A stretch of DNA of 64,000 nucleotides from assembly GCF_014698445.1 (NCBI RefSeq), contig NZ_JACJSZ010000001.1:1-64000 (forward strand), given 5' to 3'. The notes under the pieces were generated by a model. It searched no databases. It saw only the letters and a list, made by a program, of their open reading frames with translations, and was not told the DNA's origin. Position numbers and translations under genes: made by a program. Shown piece by piece: positions 1 through 10,153 of this stretch (positions are counted from its first letter, which is position 1; every line of letters starts with the position of its first letter). Origin of the DNA: Microcystis elabens FACHB-917. Lineage in GTDB: Bacteria; Cyanobacteriota; Cyanobacteriia; PCC-6307; Cyanobiaceae.

Positions 1-480
1 GGCAGATGATTCCGATGTCGTCATCACGATCAGCGATGCGAGCGGAACGCAGCAGGCCGCTGATCTGAGTGCAGTTGGCTCTGGCACCACCGGCACGGTG
101 ACGGTGAGCAACGCTCAAACGGTGAGCGGTACGACAGCTGAAGTAACGGCTGCCTTGGTGACCGATGCCACCGAAGTGGTGGTTGCAGCAGCTTCCACTG
201 CCACGGTGACGGATGCGGCAACGGCGGCCCAGGGTCAAGCGATTGCCGGTGTGACCAATATCACCGCTAATTTCAATGGTGGTATCACCGATACGCTTGC
301 CAATCTGGCCAGCGGTGGAATACGAACAGCGGCATTGGATGCCGTGTTGGCAGATGATTCCGATGTCGTCATCACGATCAGCGATGCGAGCGGAACGCAG
401 CAGGCCGCTGATCTGAGTGCAGTTGGCTCTGGCACCACCGGCACGGTGATGGTGAGCAACGCTCAAACGGTGAGCGGTAC
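1..480 (+). repeat. 116-codon tandem repeat in giant exoprotein
   Basis: Bases 1-132 recur at 349-480 (offset 348 bases, 116 codons). I see one difference, C at 112 against T at 460, which changes Thr to Met. The first copy begins at the window edge, so more copies probably lie upstream. The near-identity at DNA level, including wobble positions, points to recent duplication or gene conversion rather than only protein-level constraint. Confidence 0.9.
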
Positions 481-3400
481 AGCTGATGAGGTGATTGCAG
501 GCGTGGTCACCGCGGCAAGCAAGGTGAATCTAAATTCTGGATCCACCTTGAATGCCTCGACCTACGCCGACCAGGATCTATCTGCTGTTGCTGCGACCTT
601 CACCCTCAACGTCACTACCGCCACAGGCGCGGTACTAGATGACGTCAAACTTGCAACAGCTGATGACATCACGATCGGCGCCGGCAGTGCCACCATCGAC
701 GCCAGCACAACCGATGAAGTAGCGCTGGCCGCCAAGACGACGGTGAATGACGGCACCACGCTTACGATCAATAACTATGTGAACACCGATCTAAGCGGCC
801 TGAGCAACCAGGGCACAGGCTCGATTGTGGTGAACACCACCACTGGTGCGGTGCTTGATGAGACGAAACTGGCGGATGCCACCAGTGTGGTGCTCGGAGC
901 TGAAGCTACAGGAGCAGCCTCAGCAATCGATGGTATCGGTACAAATGGCGGCAATATCAACCTCAACAATCAGACGCTTTCTGTCAGTAGTTACACCACT
1001 GAGAATCTCAGCGGTATCCCTAGCGCCGGCACTCTCAACGTAACCACCCTCGACGGTGCTGTCCTCGATGCCACCAAGCTCGCGACGGCTGATTCCGTTA
1101 CTCTGGTGGGAACCAACACCGCCACTGCCGCTGATGCCGATGCCCTCGGCTCACGGCTGGGTGGCACGGCGACCCTCAATATCACCACCGACACGATCAC
1201 CGCTAACACTGATCTCAGTGATCTCGGCTCCGGTCTGATTCTGCAATTTGGTGGTGACACCACGGCCGCTGTCAATGGCGCGACCCTCACGGTGCGGCAA
1301 GACCAGGTGAGTGGCTACACGATCAGTGGCACGGGCACGGTGGCAGCTGCGGGTACCGCAGGCGCTGATACTTTTGATGCTTCCGGCATCACAGCCACCA
1401 CCAATTTCATCAGCCTGGCTGGAGCTGATAGCGTCACAATCGCCCCATCAGAGCTCGGCAATGTTGATGTCATTGACGGTGGCAGTGACACCGACACCCT
1501 TATTTTCTCCACCGCTGCCACGGTGGTGGATGCGGCCTTCACCAATGTCACCAGCGTTGAGATTCTGCAACTGGCCAACGGCACCAACTCCGTCAGCCTG
1601 GGTTCTGAAGCTGAGCAGGCTGGAATTACCACCGTTACCGGCAGTACCGGTGACGACACGTTCAACCTGCTCTACGGCAACACGGGGCTGACCTTCAATG
1701 CCGGCTCGGGCTCCGACACCCTGAGCTATAGCGCCGACAGCGCCACCCAGTCGATCACCCTGAGCTCCGTGAGCTCCGGAACCGCCAGCGGCACCGTCTC
1801 CAATGGCGGCACCGACAGCTTCACCGGCCTGGAAGCAATTGTCGGTGGTTCCGGTTCGGCCGACAGCATTACCTCCACCAGCGTCGGCGAAGCGCTGATC
1901 ATCACCGGAGCTAATGCCGGCACGATCGATGGCTTTGCGTTCAGTGGTGTCGAGTCGGTGAATCTCGGTGTAGGTAATGACACTGGCATCATCAATACGG
2001 GCGGTTCGCTGAGCGGCAACGTTGATTTCGGATCGGGCAGCGACACCCTCAGCTACGCCGGCAACAATAACGTCATCACGGTCAGCCTCAACAGCGCCAC
2101 TTCAACCGCTGCAGCTGGGGCTACGGGGATCACCGGAATTACATCAGGCTTCGAGACGTTGATCGGCGGCAGTGGCGACACCGACACGCTCAATGCCAGC
2201 AGCGGAGTCACCACCCTTTTGGTTGCCAGTGGTGGTGTCACCACACTGGATACCAGCCTGACGGTGAGTGCCTTCGAGACGATCAATCTCGGTGCCAGTA
2301 ACGATTCGGCAACCTTCTCCGGTGCCTTCAGCGGCACGGTGGATCTGGGTGATGGTGGCGACACCGCCACGATTAATGACGGCGGCAGCGTCACCAGCCT
2401 GGTGGGTGGCGCCGGCAGCGACACCCTCAATCTCGATGGGGCCAATAACAGCATCACGATCACTGGCACCGGCGCTGGCACCACGGCCGGTACAACCGGC
2501 GGCACGACCACCTTCAGCGGTTTTGATACTGTCAATGGTCAAGGCGGTACGGATGCCTTCACAGTCGACAAAGCTTCCACCTCCACCATCACTATCGATG
2601 GCGGCGATGGCACCGATTCTCTCAGCGTCGCCAGCTCCGATACCGCTGCCAACAGCCTCACGATCAGCGGCACCGGCAGCGGCGTGCTGGGTAGTGTCAC
2701 TTTCGCTGGTATCGAGAGCATCGCCCTAGGCAGCGGCGGTGACACAGCGTCGGTGACGACTGGGTCATTAAGTGGCAATCTGAACCTCGGCGATGGCAGC
2801 AACAGCCTCACGATTATTGGCGGCACGTCTTCGATCGGCTCCTATACCGGGGGCACTGGCAATGACAATGTCGCCCTTAGTGGTGGCGATGTCGCAGGCG
2901 CCATCGATCTCGGCGAAGGCACCAACACCCTGCTGATCAGCAGCACTAGCTCAACTGTTGGTGGAGCGGTGACATTCGGCAGTGGCACTGCGGACACTCT
3001 CAGTTACGCCGGCTATGGAAATGCCGTTTCGGTGACCCTCAGCGGCATTAGCAGCAACACCGGCACCACCAGCGGCGGCGCCACCGGTTTCAGCGGTATT
3101 GTCTCCGGCTTCGAGAACCTTACGGGAAGCAGCAACACCGACAGCCTCGTTGCCTCCGCTGCAGACAACACCTTGATCCTGACCGGTGCCAATAAAGGCA
3201 CCGTCGATGGGCTGAACTTCAGTTCATTTGAAAACGTTGATTCCGCCGCTGGCAACGACACCGTCCAGTTCACCAGTGGTGATTCCCTCTCCGGCACCTT
3301 GTCCGGTGGCGATGGCATCGACACGCTCGATTACAGCGCCTACGGCAGTGCGGTCGTGGTGAACCTGGCCACGGACACGGCTACGGCCACCGGTGGCATC

Positions 3401-6400
3401 AGTGGCTTTGAAACCGTGCTGGGCAGCTCTGGCAACGACACGATCACAGCGTCCACCAGTGGCGATGTGAACCTGCAGGGCAATGGCAGTAACGACACCT
3501 TCAAATTCACCGTGGCAGGCCTCACCAGTGGCGACACGATTGCTGGTGGCGACGGCAGCGACAGGATCGTGTTCACCGATGCGGGCACGATCAACGACGC
3601 TCAATTCACCAACGTCAGCTCAGTTGAATCGCTCACGCTCACTGGTGCCTCCACGATCAGTGCTGGCACTGAGGCCAGCGAGGCCGGCATCGCCACGATC
3701 AACACGGGCAACGGCGCCACCACCGTGAACAGCACCTTGGCCGGCTACGACCTAACGGTCAACGCCACCAGCCTTGGGGATGGCAACAGCCTCACGCTCA
3801 CAGGTAACGCAGCCACCAACGACTTCACTGTCACCGGACTCAACGGTTCTGTGTTGGCCAGCGGCACCTCCGGCACCCTCACGATCAACACCGCCGACGC
3901 CGCCGACAACGGCATCAGCATCAGCACCGGCACCAACACCACCACGATCACCGCCAGCGGCGGGGGCGACATCGTCACGGTGGACGCCGATGCGATGGCG
4001 GACAACACCACGCTCGACATCAACGGCAGCGCCACCTTCTCGGTCAGCAATCTGGAGGCCAACACCGACGCCTCCGGCACCAGCGGAAACGTAAACCTGG
4101 CGTATACCGATGTGAGTGATAACGCCGCTCTGATCACCACCGGCACAGGCGCCACCACGGTGAGTGGCACCACCAGCGGCGACACACTCACGATCAATGC
4201 CACCTCCCTGGCCCAGAACACCACCCTCACAGCCAGTGGTGATGCCCAGCAGGTGGTGACGAACCTGGTGGGAGACATCAGCGCTACCGCCCTCACCGGC
4301 ACGTTGACGGTGACCACCGCCGACGCCGCCGACAACGGCATCAGCATCAGCACCGGCACCAACACCACCACGATCACCGCCAGCGGCGGGGGCGACATCG
4401 TCACGGTGGACGCCGATGCGATGGCGGACAACACCACGCTCGACATCAACGGCAGCGCCACCTTCTCGGTCAGCAATCTGGAGGCCAACACCGACGCCTC
4501 CGGCAGTTCTGGTGCTCTGAGCATCACCTTCTCGAACATCACCGATGACGAGGCCACGCTGCTGAGCGGTAGTGGCAATGTGGTGGTGGCTGGTGGTGAT
4601 GTGAGCGACACGGTTACCGTCACAGGGCTGACGACCAACAACCAGACCTTCAACGCCCAAGACTCAACCTCCAATTTCAACATCACCGCCGGAGCCGGCA
4701 ATCAGACGATCACCGGCTCCAACACCGGCAACGACACCATCGATGGCGGCAGCGACTACGACACGCTCAGCTATGTCGGTGGCAACACCATTGACCTCAC
4801 CATCACTGCCTTCGATGCCCAGGCCGGCGGCAGCACCGGCCAGGGCACCGACACCTTCAGCAACATCGAAAACCTGATTGGTAGCTCTGGCATTGATGTG
4901 TTGCGCGGCAAAGAAGCTGAGAATGATGAAATCGCCACGGTCAACGCGGCCAATGTCGGTACTTTCGCGGATGTTTCAAATACTGGTAGTTTCGATTTCA
5001 GCTCCTTTGAGCAATTCGATTTCAACGCTGGCAATGATGTTCTTGCCATCACTGGCAACGGTTCGCTCAGCGGCAGCGCCGATGGGGGCGCTGGCATCGA
5101 CAGGCTTGATTACAGCGCCTATGCCGCTGCCTCCGTCACTGTTGACCTCAACACGGGCACCGCCACAGCGATCGCTGGTGATTTGATCGGTACGACTGGC
5201 GACAGCAGCTTCGAGGATGTCTACGGATCAACGGAGTCCGACACCATTACGGGCGATGACACCGCCAACGTCATCCTCGGCAATGGCGGCAACGACACCA
5301 TCTTTGGCCTGGGTGGTGACGATACCATCGATGGCGGCGATGGCACCAATGGGCCCGATGGCGATGATCTGATCGTTGCTGGTGATGGCGCCGACCTGAT
5401 CTTGGGCTCTGCCGGCAACGACTTCATCAGTGGTGGTGGCTACGCTAAAGAAGACGGCACTTATTATGCAGTTGGTGATCAATCCATCGATACCCTCAGC
5501 TACATAGGCCGAATTGAAGGGCTCGACCTTTCGCTCACAGGCACAGACGAGGGAACGGTCCAAGCTGATGCAGGCTCCAGCCTGACGGTCAGCACGTTGA
5601 CCAACACCTACAGCTCAGCCATCGGCCAGCAGCTGATCACGGTGCCAACCAATCAGGTTGCTGCCGATTGGACTGATATGTATGGAGACATTCAGAATCT
5701 GGTACTCACAAACCAGAACGACATCGTTCGTTTCGATGTTAGTGATGTCAATACCGGTAGCATCAATGCCGCAGGCGGCAGCCTCGATACCCTCGATTAC
5801 TCCAGCTTTGATGCCGACAGCCCTGTGCTGGTCAACCTCAGCGGCTCGGCCTATTCCTTCGACTTTGATAACAACAAGTCCATTGACACAACAATTGGTG
5901 AGATCACCATTGTTAATGCCAACTCAGCCACCAATGTGATGGTGTCTGAAGCTTCGAGTCAGGGAGGCGCAGGCGGTGTTCTTGGCTTTGAAGTGGTGAT
6001 CGGTGGCGCCGGTGATGATGCCATTGTTGGCAACAACGAGGGCAACTTGCTGGTTGGCAATGCCGGCAATGATCGAATTGCCGGTGGCACAGGTAGCGAT
6101 ACCATCTATGGTGGCGATGGTGATGATTACATCAAACCTGGTGACGGGATTGATTATGTTTATGCGGGCGCTGGAATCAACACCATCGCCATCACCAGCA
6201 GCGACCTGGCAGACGACACCTTTTTTGTTGACCGCAACGGCATCAATACCTTCGAGCTTCAGGGTGATGGCGGCACCCAGACCACCTCCATCGCGGCACC
6301 GTCGGGGGATTGGAACCCTGGCGAGGATGGTATTGCCCTGCTGGATGGTGGCGATCCCGTTATTGATAGCAATGGTGTTACCACCTACGACAAGATCCAA

Positions 6401-9400
6401 GGCTCAGCCGACGACGACAACTATGAATTCGGTAGTACTGCCCTTAAGAACATCGATCTCATTGACCTCGGAGCCGGAGACGACAGCGTCGGCACCGCCG
6501 CCAGCACCAAAGGCATCAAGGTCACCTACGACGGCAACACGGGTACAGACAGCATCACGCTGAACTTCACCTTTGCTCAGTTCGCCAAACTGAATGCCAG
6601 CGGTTTGTATGTGGCTGATGTTCAGAATTATCTGGACAACGCCAGCGGTACAACCTTCAGCAGCAGCCAGGCAGATTTCACGGCAAAGAATTTTGAAGCC
6701 GGTGGGGTGGCCGTGATCACCCCCGCGGTCTACAACGCCTTGCAGGGTGATCCCGCCGCCCTCACGTTCAACTCCGCCTTCGGCATCCGCGACAGCACGA
6801 TCAGCAGTGGCGACGACGTCACCCTGGCGGCCTCGGCGCTCACCACCTCCACGGCCACAGCCCTCTCTGCGGCAGACATCGTTTCGGCGTTTGTTCAAGC
6901 CAGTGGCGTCAAAGGCAGTGATGCCATCAGCATCAGCAGTGGTGGTGGCATCACTGGCTCCAGCACCGCCTCCCAGGACGCCGTTGCGCTCTCCCGCACG
7001 GTGGACGATCGCGCCGATTCGGTGCTCTCTGCCTACAGCCTTGGTACCGATCGCAGCAGCTTCACCGCCGGCGACGACATCACCCTCAGCCTTTCCGGCA
7101 CCGTCAAGGCCGACACCACGGCCGAAGCAGCGGGCTTTGTGGTCACCGCCAACGGCACTGTGGAGGCGGCCGGTAGCCGTGATTCCAGCCTGGCTGCCGC
7201 GGATGCGCTGGATCTCACGATCACAGCCAGCGGGCTTCAGACCGTCGCAGCCACCAACGTCGAAGGCCTGGCCATCGCTGGCTTGGCCAGCCGCGCCTAC
7301 GGCATCGACGATGCCAACCTCACCGATTCCACCAGCGACAGCGTTCAGGCCGGCTCCACTCTCAATCTGCTCGCAACAGCCAGCAGCAATAACCGTGTCA
7401 CCGCCCAGACCGTTGGCAATGAGGCGCTCGGCACCATCACCCTGGTCGACAGCGGCCCTGCCGCAACTGATCGCTTCACAACCAGCCAGACCGGCGCCAG
7501 CTTCCCCCTGATCAATGGCGATCGCGTTCGCTTCTCCAGCTCCAACGACAGTGTTCAGGCGGATCGCGATTACTACGTCCTCAATGCCATCCCCGTGACC
7601 GGTGAGTTTCAGCTCAGTTCCGAACCGGATGGCTCTCCTGTCGATGTGGTGGCAACCGGCACCGGCACCCTGCAGGCCTACCGCCCTGCAGTGGCCACCG
7701 CCGATGCGATCAGCACCGTCACCGGTGTCGAACTCACCCGCACTGGCGCCGGCCAAGATGGCGTGCAGGCCGGCGACGCCCTCAGCCTGCAGGCCACGGC
7801 CACCGATGTGATCACGGCCACGGCCACCAGCGTGGCCGGTGATGCCACCGCCGGTGTGTTCCGCCTCGGCGGCATGGATGGTCTCAATCTGGCCTCTGAG
7901 GTGAGCAGCGTTCAGGCCCTCGTCGACACCGTCTCCCTCGCCGGCCGTGGGGCCAGCCTCAACCTCAACGCCACCGATACGGCCACCCTCAGCGCCGCCA
8001 GCACCGAGGGCGCCGCCCTCACCGAAGCCAACATCCAGGTGTTCGGCTCCAGGACCAGTGCCAGCACCGCCGGCGACGATCTCAGCCTCAGCGCCAACGC
8101 CGAGCTCAATCTCTCCGGCAGCGCCAGCAGCACCGCCGGCAGCGCCGAGGCCCGCAGTGGCGCCGGTGCCGGCGCCGGTGTCAGCACGGCCGGCGTCAGC
8201 AATGTGCTGCCCACCGCCAGCAGCTTCTCGGTGGTCACCGGCCTGGCCGATGGCACCCAGACGGCGGGCACCGATCTGGCCGTACAGGCCAGGGGGGCCA
8301 CGACCCTCAACGCCACGGCCAGCACGGTATCGGGTGCCGGCACGCTCGGCTCGCTCTGGACGTCGGCGTCGGGCGACATCCTGGCCACCTTTGATCTCAA
8401 CCTCGACACCACCACCAACACACCCAGCTTTGTCGGTCCCCAGGTCCTGGCAGCCGGCCAGCTGGTTCAACTCGACGCCGCCTCAGCCGCGGCCACCGGT
8501 CTCGTCGCCGACACCGATTACGCCGTGAAGTTGCTCGGCTTCGGAGCGGTGGATGCCTCTGATGCCGGCGCTACGGCCAACTCGATCACGATGCCCACCG
8601 GCATCACCTATGCCCTCAACGATGCCGTTCGCTTCCGGCTCAACAGCACCACCGCCCCAAACAGCGGCGACAGCCGTTACGGCCTGGCCCTGGGCACCAC
8701 CTATTACGTCGTCAATCCCACGGCCACCACCTTCCAGTTATCCGCTACACCGGGCGGGCCTGTCATCGATCTCACCCCCGACAGCCTCGGCCCCGCCGAC
8801 CAGCTGGTGGATGCGGATCGCTTCCAGCTGCTCACGCTCCCCTCAGCACCGGGCGGCACCTATGCCGTAGCCCCCCTCACCGCCAGTGCCTCGGGCGTCA
8901 GCCTCACCCTGCCTTCGGTGGCCAACGCCTTCGCCGGCAGCCGCGAAGCCGATCGCACCCTCAACAGCAGCGACAACCTCAACCTCGCCCAGGTGAGTGG
9001 CATCAGTGGCAATGGCGGCCTGCGCGGCCTGATCGCCGGGGCGCAGAACGCCATCACAGCCATGGCCAGCGGTGTGCTCAATGCCATGGCCCGCAACACC
9101 AACGGTGACGCCACCGCCAGCGCCGGCCTGGTGGCCGAAGGCCTCAGTGACACGGCGATCAGCGCCGGCAGCGCTGGCACCGTCAACGCCGAGGCCAGCA
9201 TCACCGCCGTGGCTGATGCCGCCACCACCGGCGACAACGCCCTGGTGGACAACGCGCTCGCCGACCTCACGATCACCGCCCGTGGCCTGAGCGCCAGCAA
9301 CGCCGCCAACGACATCAGCATCGGCGGCGCCGGCGACGTGCAGAGCACTGCCAGTCTTAGCGGCCGCAGCACCGCCAGCACCGCGCTCGGCGACAGTGAT

Positions 9401-10153
9401 GCCCTGGCCGCGCTCAAGGCCACCGGCCTTGAGGCCCTCAGCAATGGCTTCACGGCCACGATCGGCCAGCAGGGCGCCATCCGCGCTGCCGCCAGCATCG
9501 GCTCGCTGGCCGCCCCCCTGATCATCAGCGCCCTCAGCAGTGCCGAGGGGGACGCCACCGCCCAGGCCGCTGCCGCTGGCATCGGCATCCTGGGCACCTA
9601 CGACGCCAACGCCCCGGCAGGCTTCTCCTCCCTCCAGGCCGGCACCAGCCAGGGCGACATCAGCGGCACGGCCAGCGCCGATCTCCAACTACGCGCCACC
9701 GCCACCGCTGGCGCCGCCTCGGTCATGCTTGCCGATGTGCCCGGCACTGGCCGTGCCTCGATCACCGGTATCGAGAACATGGCCCTCACCGCCGGCGCCG
9801 GCCGCAGCGCGGTCGAGGCCAGCGCCATCGGCAATGCTGGCCTGGAAGCCCAGTCTGTGGAGCTCGACGCCACCAGCCAGGGCCGCACCGCGGCTACCGG
9901 TCTGTTCAGCTCCGCCGGCGATGCCGCACCAGTCTCCTTGGGCGATAACGGCAGGATCGCCGCCATCGCCCAACAGACCAGCTTCGCCCAGAGCATCTCT
10001 GTGAACGGCAACGCCAGTTCGTCGCTCAACAACACCAGCCTCGGCATCGGCAACGCCACGATCACGATCTCCGGTGATGGCAGCCTGGATGCCCGTGCCC
10101 TTTCCCAGCTCGACAGCCGCTCCCAGTCGGTTGCCGGTGCCGCCAGCGCCTGA
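2..10153 (+). CDS. Giant RTX/beta-strand-repeat exoprotein, 5' end outside window
   Basis: The reading frame is open to the left edge, so only the last ~3,383 residues are visible and no start is present. The protein is rich in Gly, Ser, Thr, Asp and Asn, and I see no cysteine, as is usual for type I secreted RTX proteins. The first ~6.7 kb is beta-strand repeats: a 116-residue repeat at the left edge, then repeated modules with a conserved DGxxFSxxE...GNDT...LDYSAY...GFExxxGSxGNDT pattern (about 1890-2180, 3166-3450 and 4931-5260). RTX-type nonapeptides such as GGNDTIFGLGGDDTIDGG lie at about 5280-5420 and 6000-6170. The last ~3.4 kb (from ~6770) changes to Ala/Ser-rich repeats without GGxGxD motifs and includes two YYV/FQLS modules (7430-7655 and 8555-8776). 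Its place at the head of a foldase-ABC-HlyD operon makes it the likely secreted substrate, a surface or adhesin-like layer protein. The precise role is unknown. The front part uses more AT-ending codons than nearby housekeeping genes. Confidence 0.9.
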   Translation, partial: ADDSDVVITISDASGTQQAADLSAVGSGTTGTVTVSNAQTVSGTTAEVTAALVTDATEVVVAAASTATVTDAATAAQGQAIAGVTNITANFNGGITDTLANLASGGIRTAALDAVLADDSDVVITISDASGTQQAADLSAVGSGTTGTVMVSNAQTVSGTADEVIAGVVTAASKVNLNSGSTLNASTYADQDLSAVAATFTLNVTTATGAVLDDVKLATADDITIGAGSATIDASTTDEVALAAKTTVNDGTTLTINNYVNTDLSGLSNQGTGSIVVNTTTGAVLDETKLADATSVVLGAEATGAASAIDGIGTNGGNINLNNQTLSVSSYTTENLSGIPSAGTLNVTTLDGAVLDATKLATADSVTLVGTNTATAADADALGSRLGGTATLNITTDTITANTDLSDLGSGLILQFGGDTTAAVNGATLTVRQDQVSGYTISGTGTVAAAGTAGADTFDASGITATTNFISLAGADSVTIAPSELGNVDVIDGGSDTDTLIFSTAATVVDAAFTNVTSVEILQLANGTNSVSLGSEAEQAGITTVTGSTGDDTFNLLYGNTGLTFNAGSGSDTLSYSADSATQSITLSSVSSGTASGTVSNGGTDSFTGLEAIVGGSGSADSITSTSVGEALIITGANAGTIDGFAFSGVESVNLGVGNDTGIINTGGSLSGNVDFGSGSDTLSYAGNNNVITVSLNSATSTAAAGATGITGITSGFETLIGGSGDTDTLNASSGVTTLLVASGGVTTLDTSLTVSAFETINLGASNDSATFSGAFSGTVDLGDGGDTATINDGGSVTSLVGGAGSDTLNLDGANNSITITGTGAGTTAGTTGGTTTFSGFDTVNGQGGTDAFTVDKASTSTITIDGGDGTDSLSVASSDTAANSLTISGTGSGVLGSVTFAGIESIALGSGGDTASVTTGSLSGNLNLGDGSNSLTIIGGTSSIGSYTGGTGNDNVALSGGDVAGAIDLGEGTNTLLISSTSSTVGGAVTFGSGTADTLSYAGYGNAVSVTLSGISSNTGTTSGGATGFSGIVSGFENLTGSSNTDSLVASAADNTLILTGANKGTVDGLNFSSFENVDSAAGNDTVQFTSGDSLSGTLSGGDGIDTLDYSAYGSAVVVNLATDTATATGGISGFETVLGSSGNDTITASTSGDVNLQGNGSNDTFKFTVAGLTSGDTIAGGDGSDRIVFTDAGTINDAQFTNVSSVESLTLTGASTISAGTEASEAGIATINTGNGATTVNSTLAGYDLTVNATSLGDGNSLTLTGNAATNDFTVTGLNGSVLASGTSGTLTINTADAADNGISISTGTNTTTITASGGGDIVTVDADAMADNTTLDINGSATFSVSNLEANTDASGTSGNVNLAYTDVSDNAALITTGTGATTVSGTTSGDTLTINATSLAQNTTLTASGDAQQVVTNLVGDISATALTGTLTVTTADAADNGISISTGTNTTTITASGGGDIVTVDADAMADNTTLDINGSATFSVSNLEANTDASGSSGALSITFSNITDDEATLLSGSGNVVVAGGDVSDTVTVTGLTTNNQTFNAQDSTSNFNITAGAGNQTITGSNTGNDTIDGGSDYDTLSYVGGNTIDLTITAFDAQAGGSTGQGTDTFSNIENLIGSSGIDVLRGKEAENDEIATVNAANVGTFADVSNTGSFDFSSFEQFDFNAGNDVLAITGNGSLSGSADGGAGIDRLDYSAYAAASVTVDLNTGTATAIAGDLIGTTGDSSFEDVYGSTESDTITGDDTANVILGNGGNDTIFGLGGDDTIDGGDGTNGPDGDDLIVAGDGADLILGSAGNDFISGGGYAKEDGTYYAVGDQSIDTLSYIGRIEGLDLSLTGTDEGTVQADAGSSLTVSTLTNTYSSAIGQQLITVPTNQVAADWTDMYGDIQNLVLTNQNDIVRFDVSDVNTGSINAAGGSLDTLDYSSFDADSPVLVNLSGSAYSFDFDNNKSIDTTIGEITIVNANSATNVMVSEASSQGGAGGVLGFEVVIGGAGDDAIVGNNEGNLLVGNAGNDRIAGGTGSDTIYGGDGDDYIKPGDGIDYVYAGAGINTIAITSSDLADDTFFVDRNGINTFELQGDGGTQTTSIAAPSGDWNPGEDGIALLDGGDPVIDSNGVTTYDKIQGSADDDNYEFGSTALKNIDLIDLGAGDDSVGTAASTKGIKVTYDGNTGTDSITLNFTFAQFAKLNASGLYVADVQNYLDNASGTTFSSSQADFTAKNFEAGGVAVITPAVYNALQGDPAALTFNSAFGIRDSTISSGDDVTLAASALTTSTATALSAADIVSAFVQASGVKGSDAISISSGGGITGSSTASQDAVALSRTVDDRADSVLSAYSLGTDRSSFTAGDDITLSLSGTVKADTTAEAAGFVVTANGTVEAAGSRDSSLAAADALDLTITASGLQTVAATNVEGLAIAGLASRAYGIDDANLTDSTSDSVQAGSTLNLLATASSNNRVTAQTVGNEALGTITLVDSGPAATDRFTTSQTGASFPLINGDRVRFSSSNDSVQADRDYYVLNAIPVTGEFQLSSEPDGSPVDVVATGTGTLQAYRPAVATADAISTVTGVELTRTGAGQDGVQAGDALSLQATATDVITATATSVAGDATAGVFRLGGMDGLNLASEVSSVQALVDTVSLAGRGASLNLNATDTATLSAASTEGAALTEANIQVFGSRTSASTAGDDLSLSANAELNLSGSASSTAGSAEARSGAGAGAGVSTAGVSNVLPTASSFSVVTGLADGTQTAGTDLAVQARGATTLNATASTVSGAGTLGSLWTSASGDILATFDLNLDTTTNTPSFVGPQVLAAGQLVQLDAASAAATGLVADTDYAVKLLGFGAVDASDAGATANSITMPTGITYALNDAVRFRLNSTTAPNSGDSRYGLALGTTYYVVNPTATTFQLSATPGGPVIDLTPDSLGPADQLVDADRFQLLTLPSAPGGTYAVAPLTASASGVSLTLPSVANAFAGSREADRTLNSSDNLNLAQVSGISGNGGLRGLIAGAQNAITAMASGVLNAMARNTNGDATASAGLVAEGLSDTAISAGSAGTVNAEASITAVADAATTGDNALVDNALADLTITARGLSASNAANDISIGGAGDVQSTASLSGRSTASTALGDSDALAALKATGLEALSNGFTATIGQQGAIRAAASIGSLAAPLIISALSSAEGDATAQAAAAGIGILGTYDANAPAGFSSLQAGTSQGDISGTASADLQLRATATAGAASVMLADVPGTGRASITGIENMALTAGAGRSAVEASAIGNAGLEAQSVELDATSQGRTAATGLFSSAGDAAPVSLGDNGRIAAIAQQTSFAQSISVNGNASSSLNNTSLGIGNATITISGDGSLDARALSQLDSRSQSVAGAASA
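3889..4505 (+). repeat. Perfect 191-bp direct repeat in giant exoprotein
   Basis: Bases 3889-4079 and 4315-4505 are identical by eye over 191 bases, with an offset of 426 bases (142 codons). Both copies encode a TADAADNGISIS...ANTDASG module. The sequence between the copies is related but diverged. The repeat keeps the reading frame, so recombination between the copies would remove or add exactly 142 codons. Confidence 0.9.

Noticed and set aside
1-5260. Regular repeats as a possible CRISPR array
   Set aside because: The repeats are in frame, long, coding and without short spacers of constant length.
6404-8470. Long minus-strand open frame of 688 codons inside the giant exoprotein gene
   Set aside because: It is the mirror of GC-rich repeat codons; its product is Gly/Ala low complexity without any family motif.
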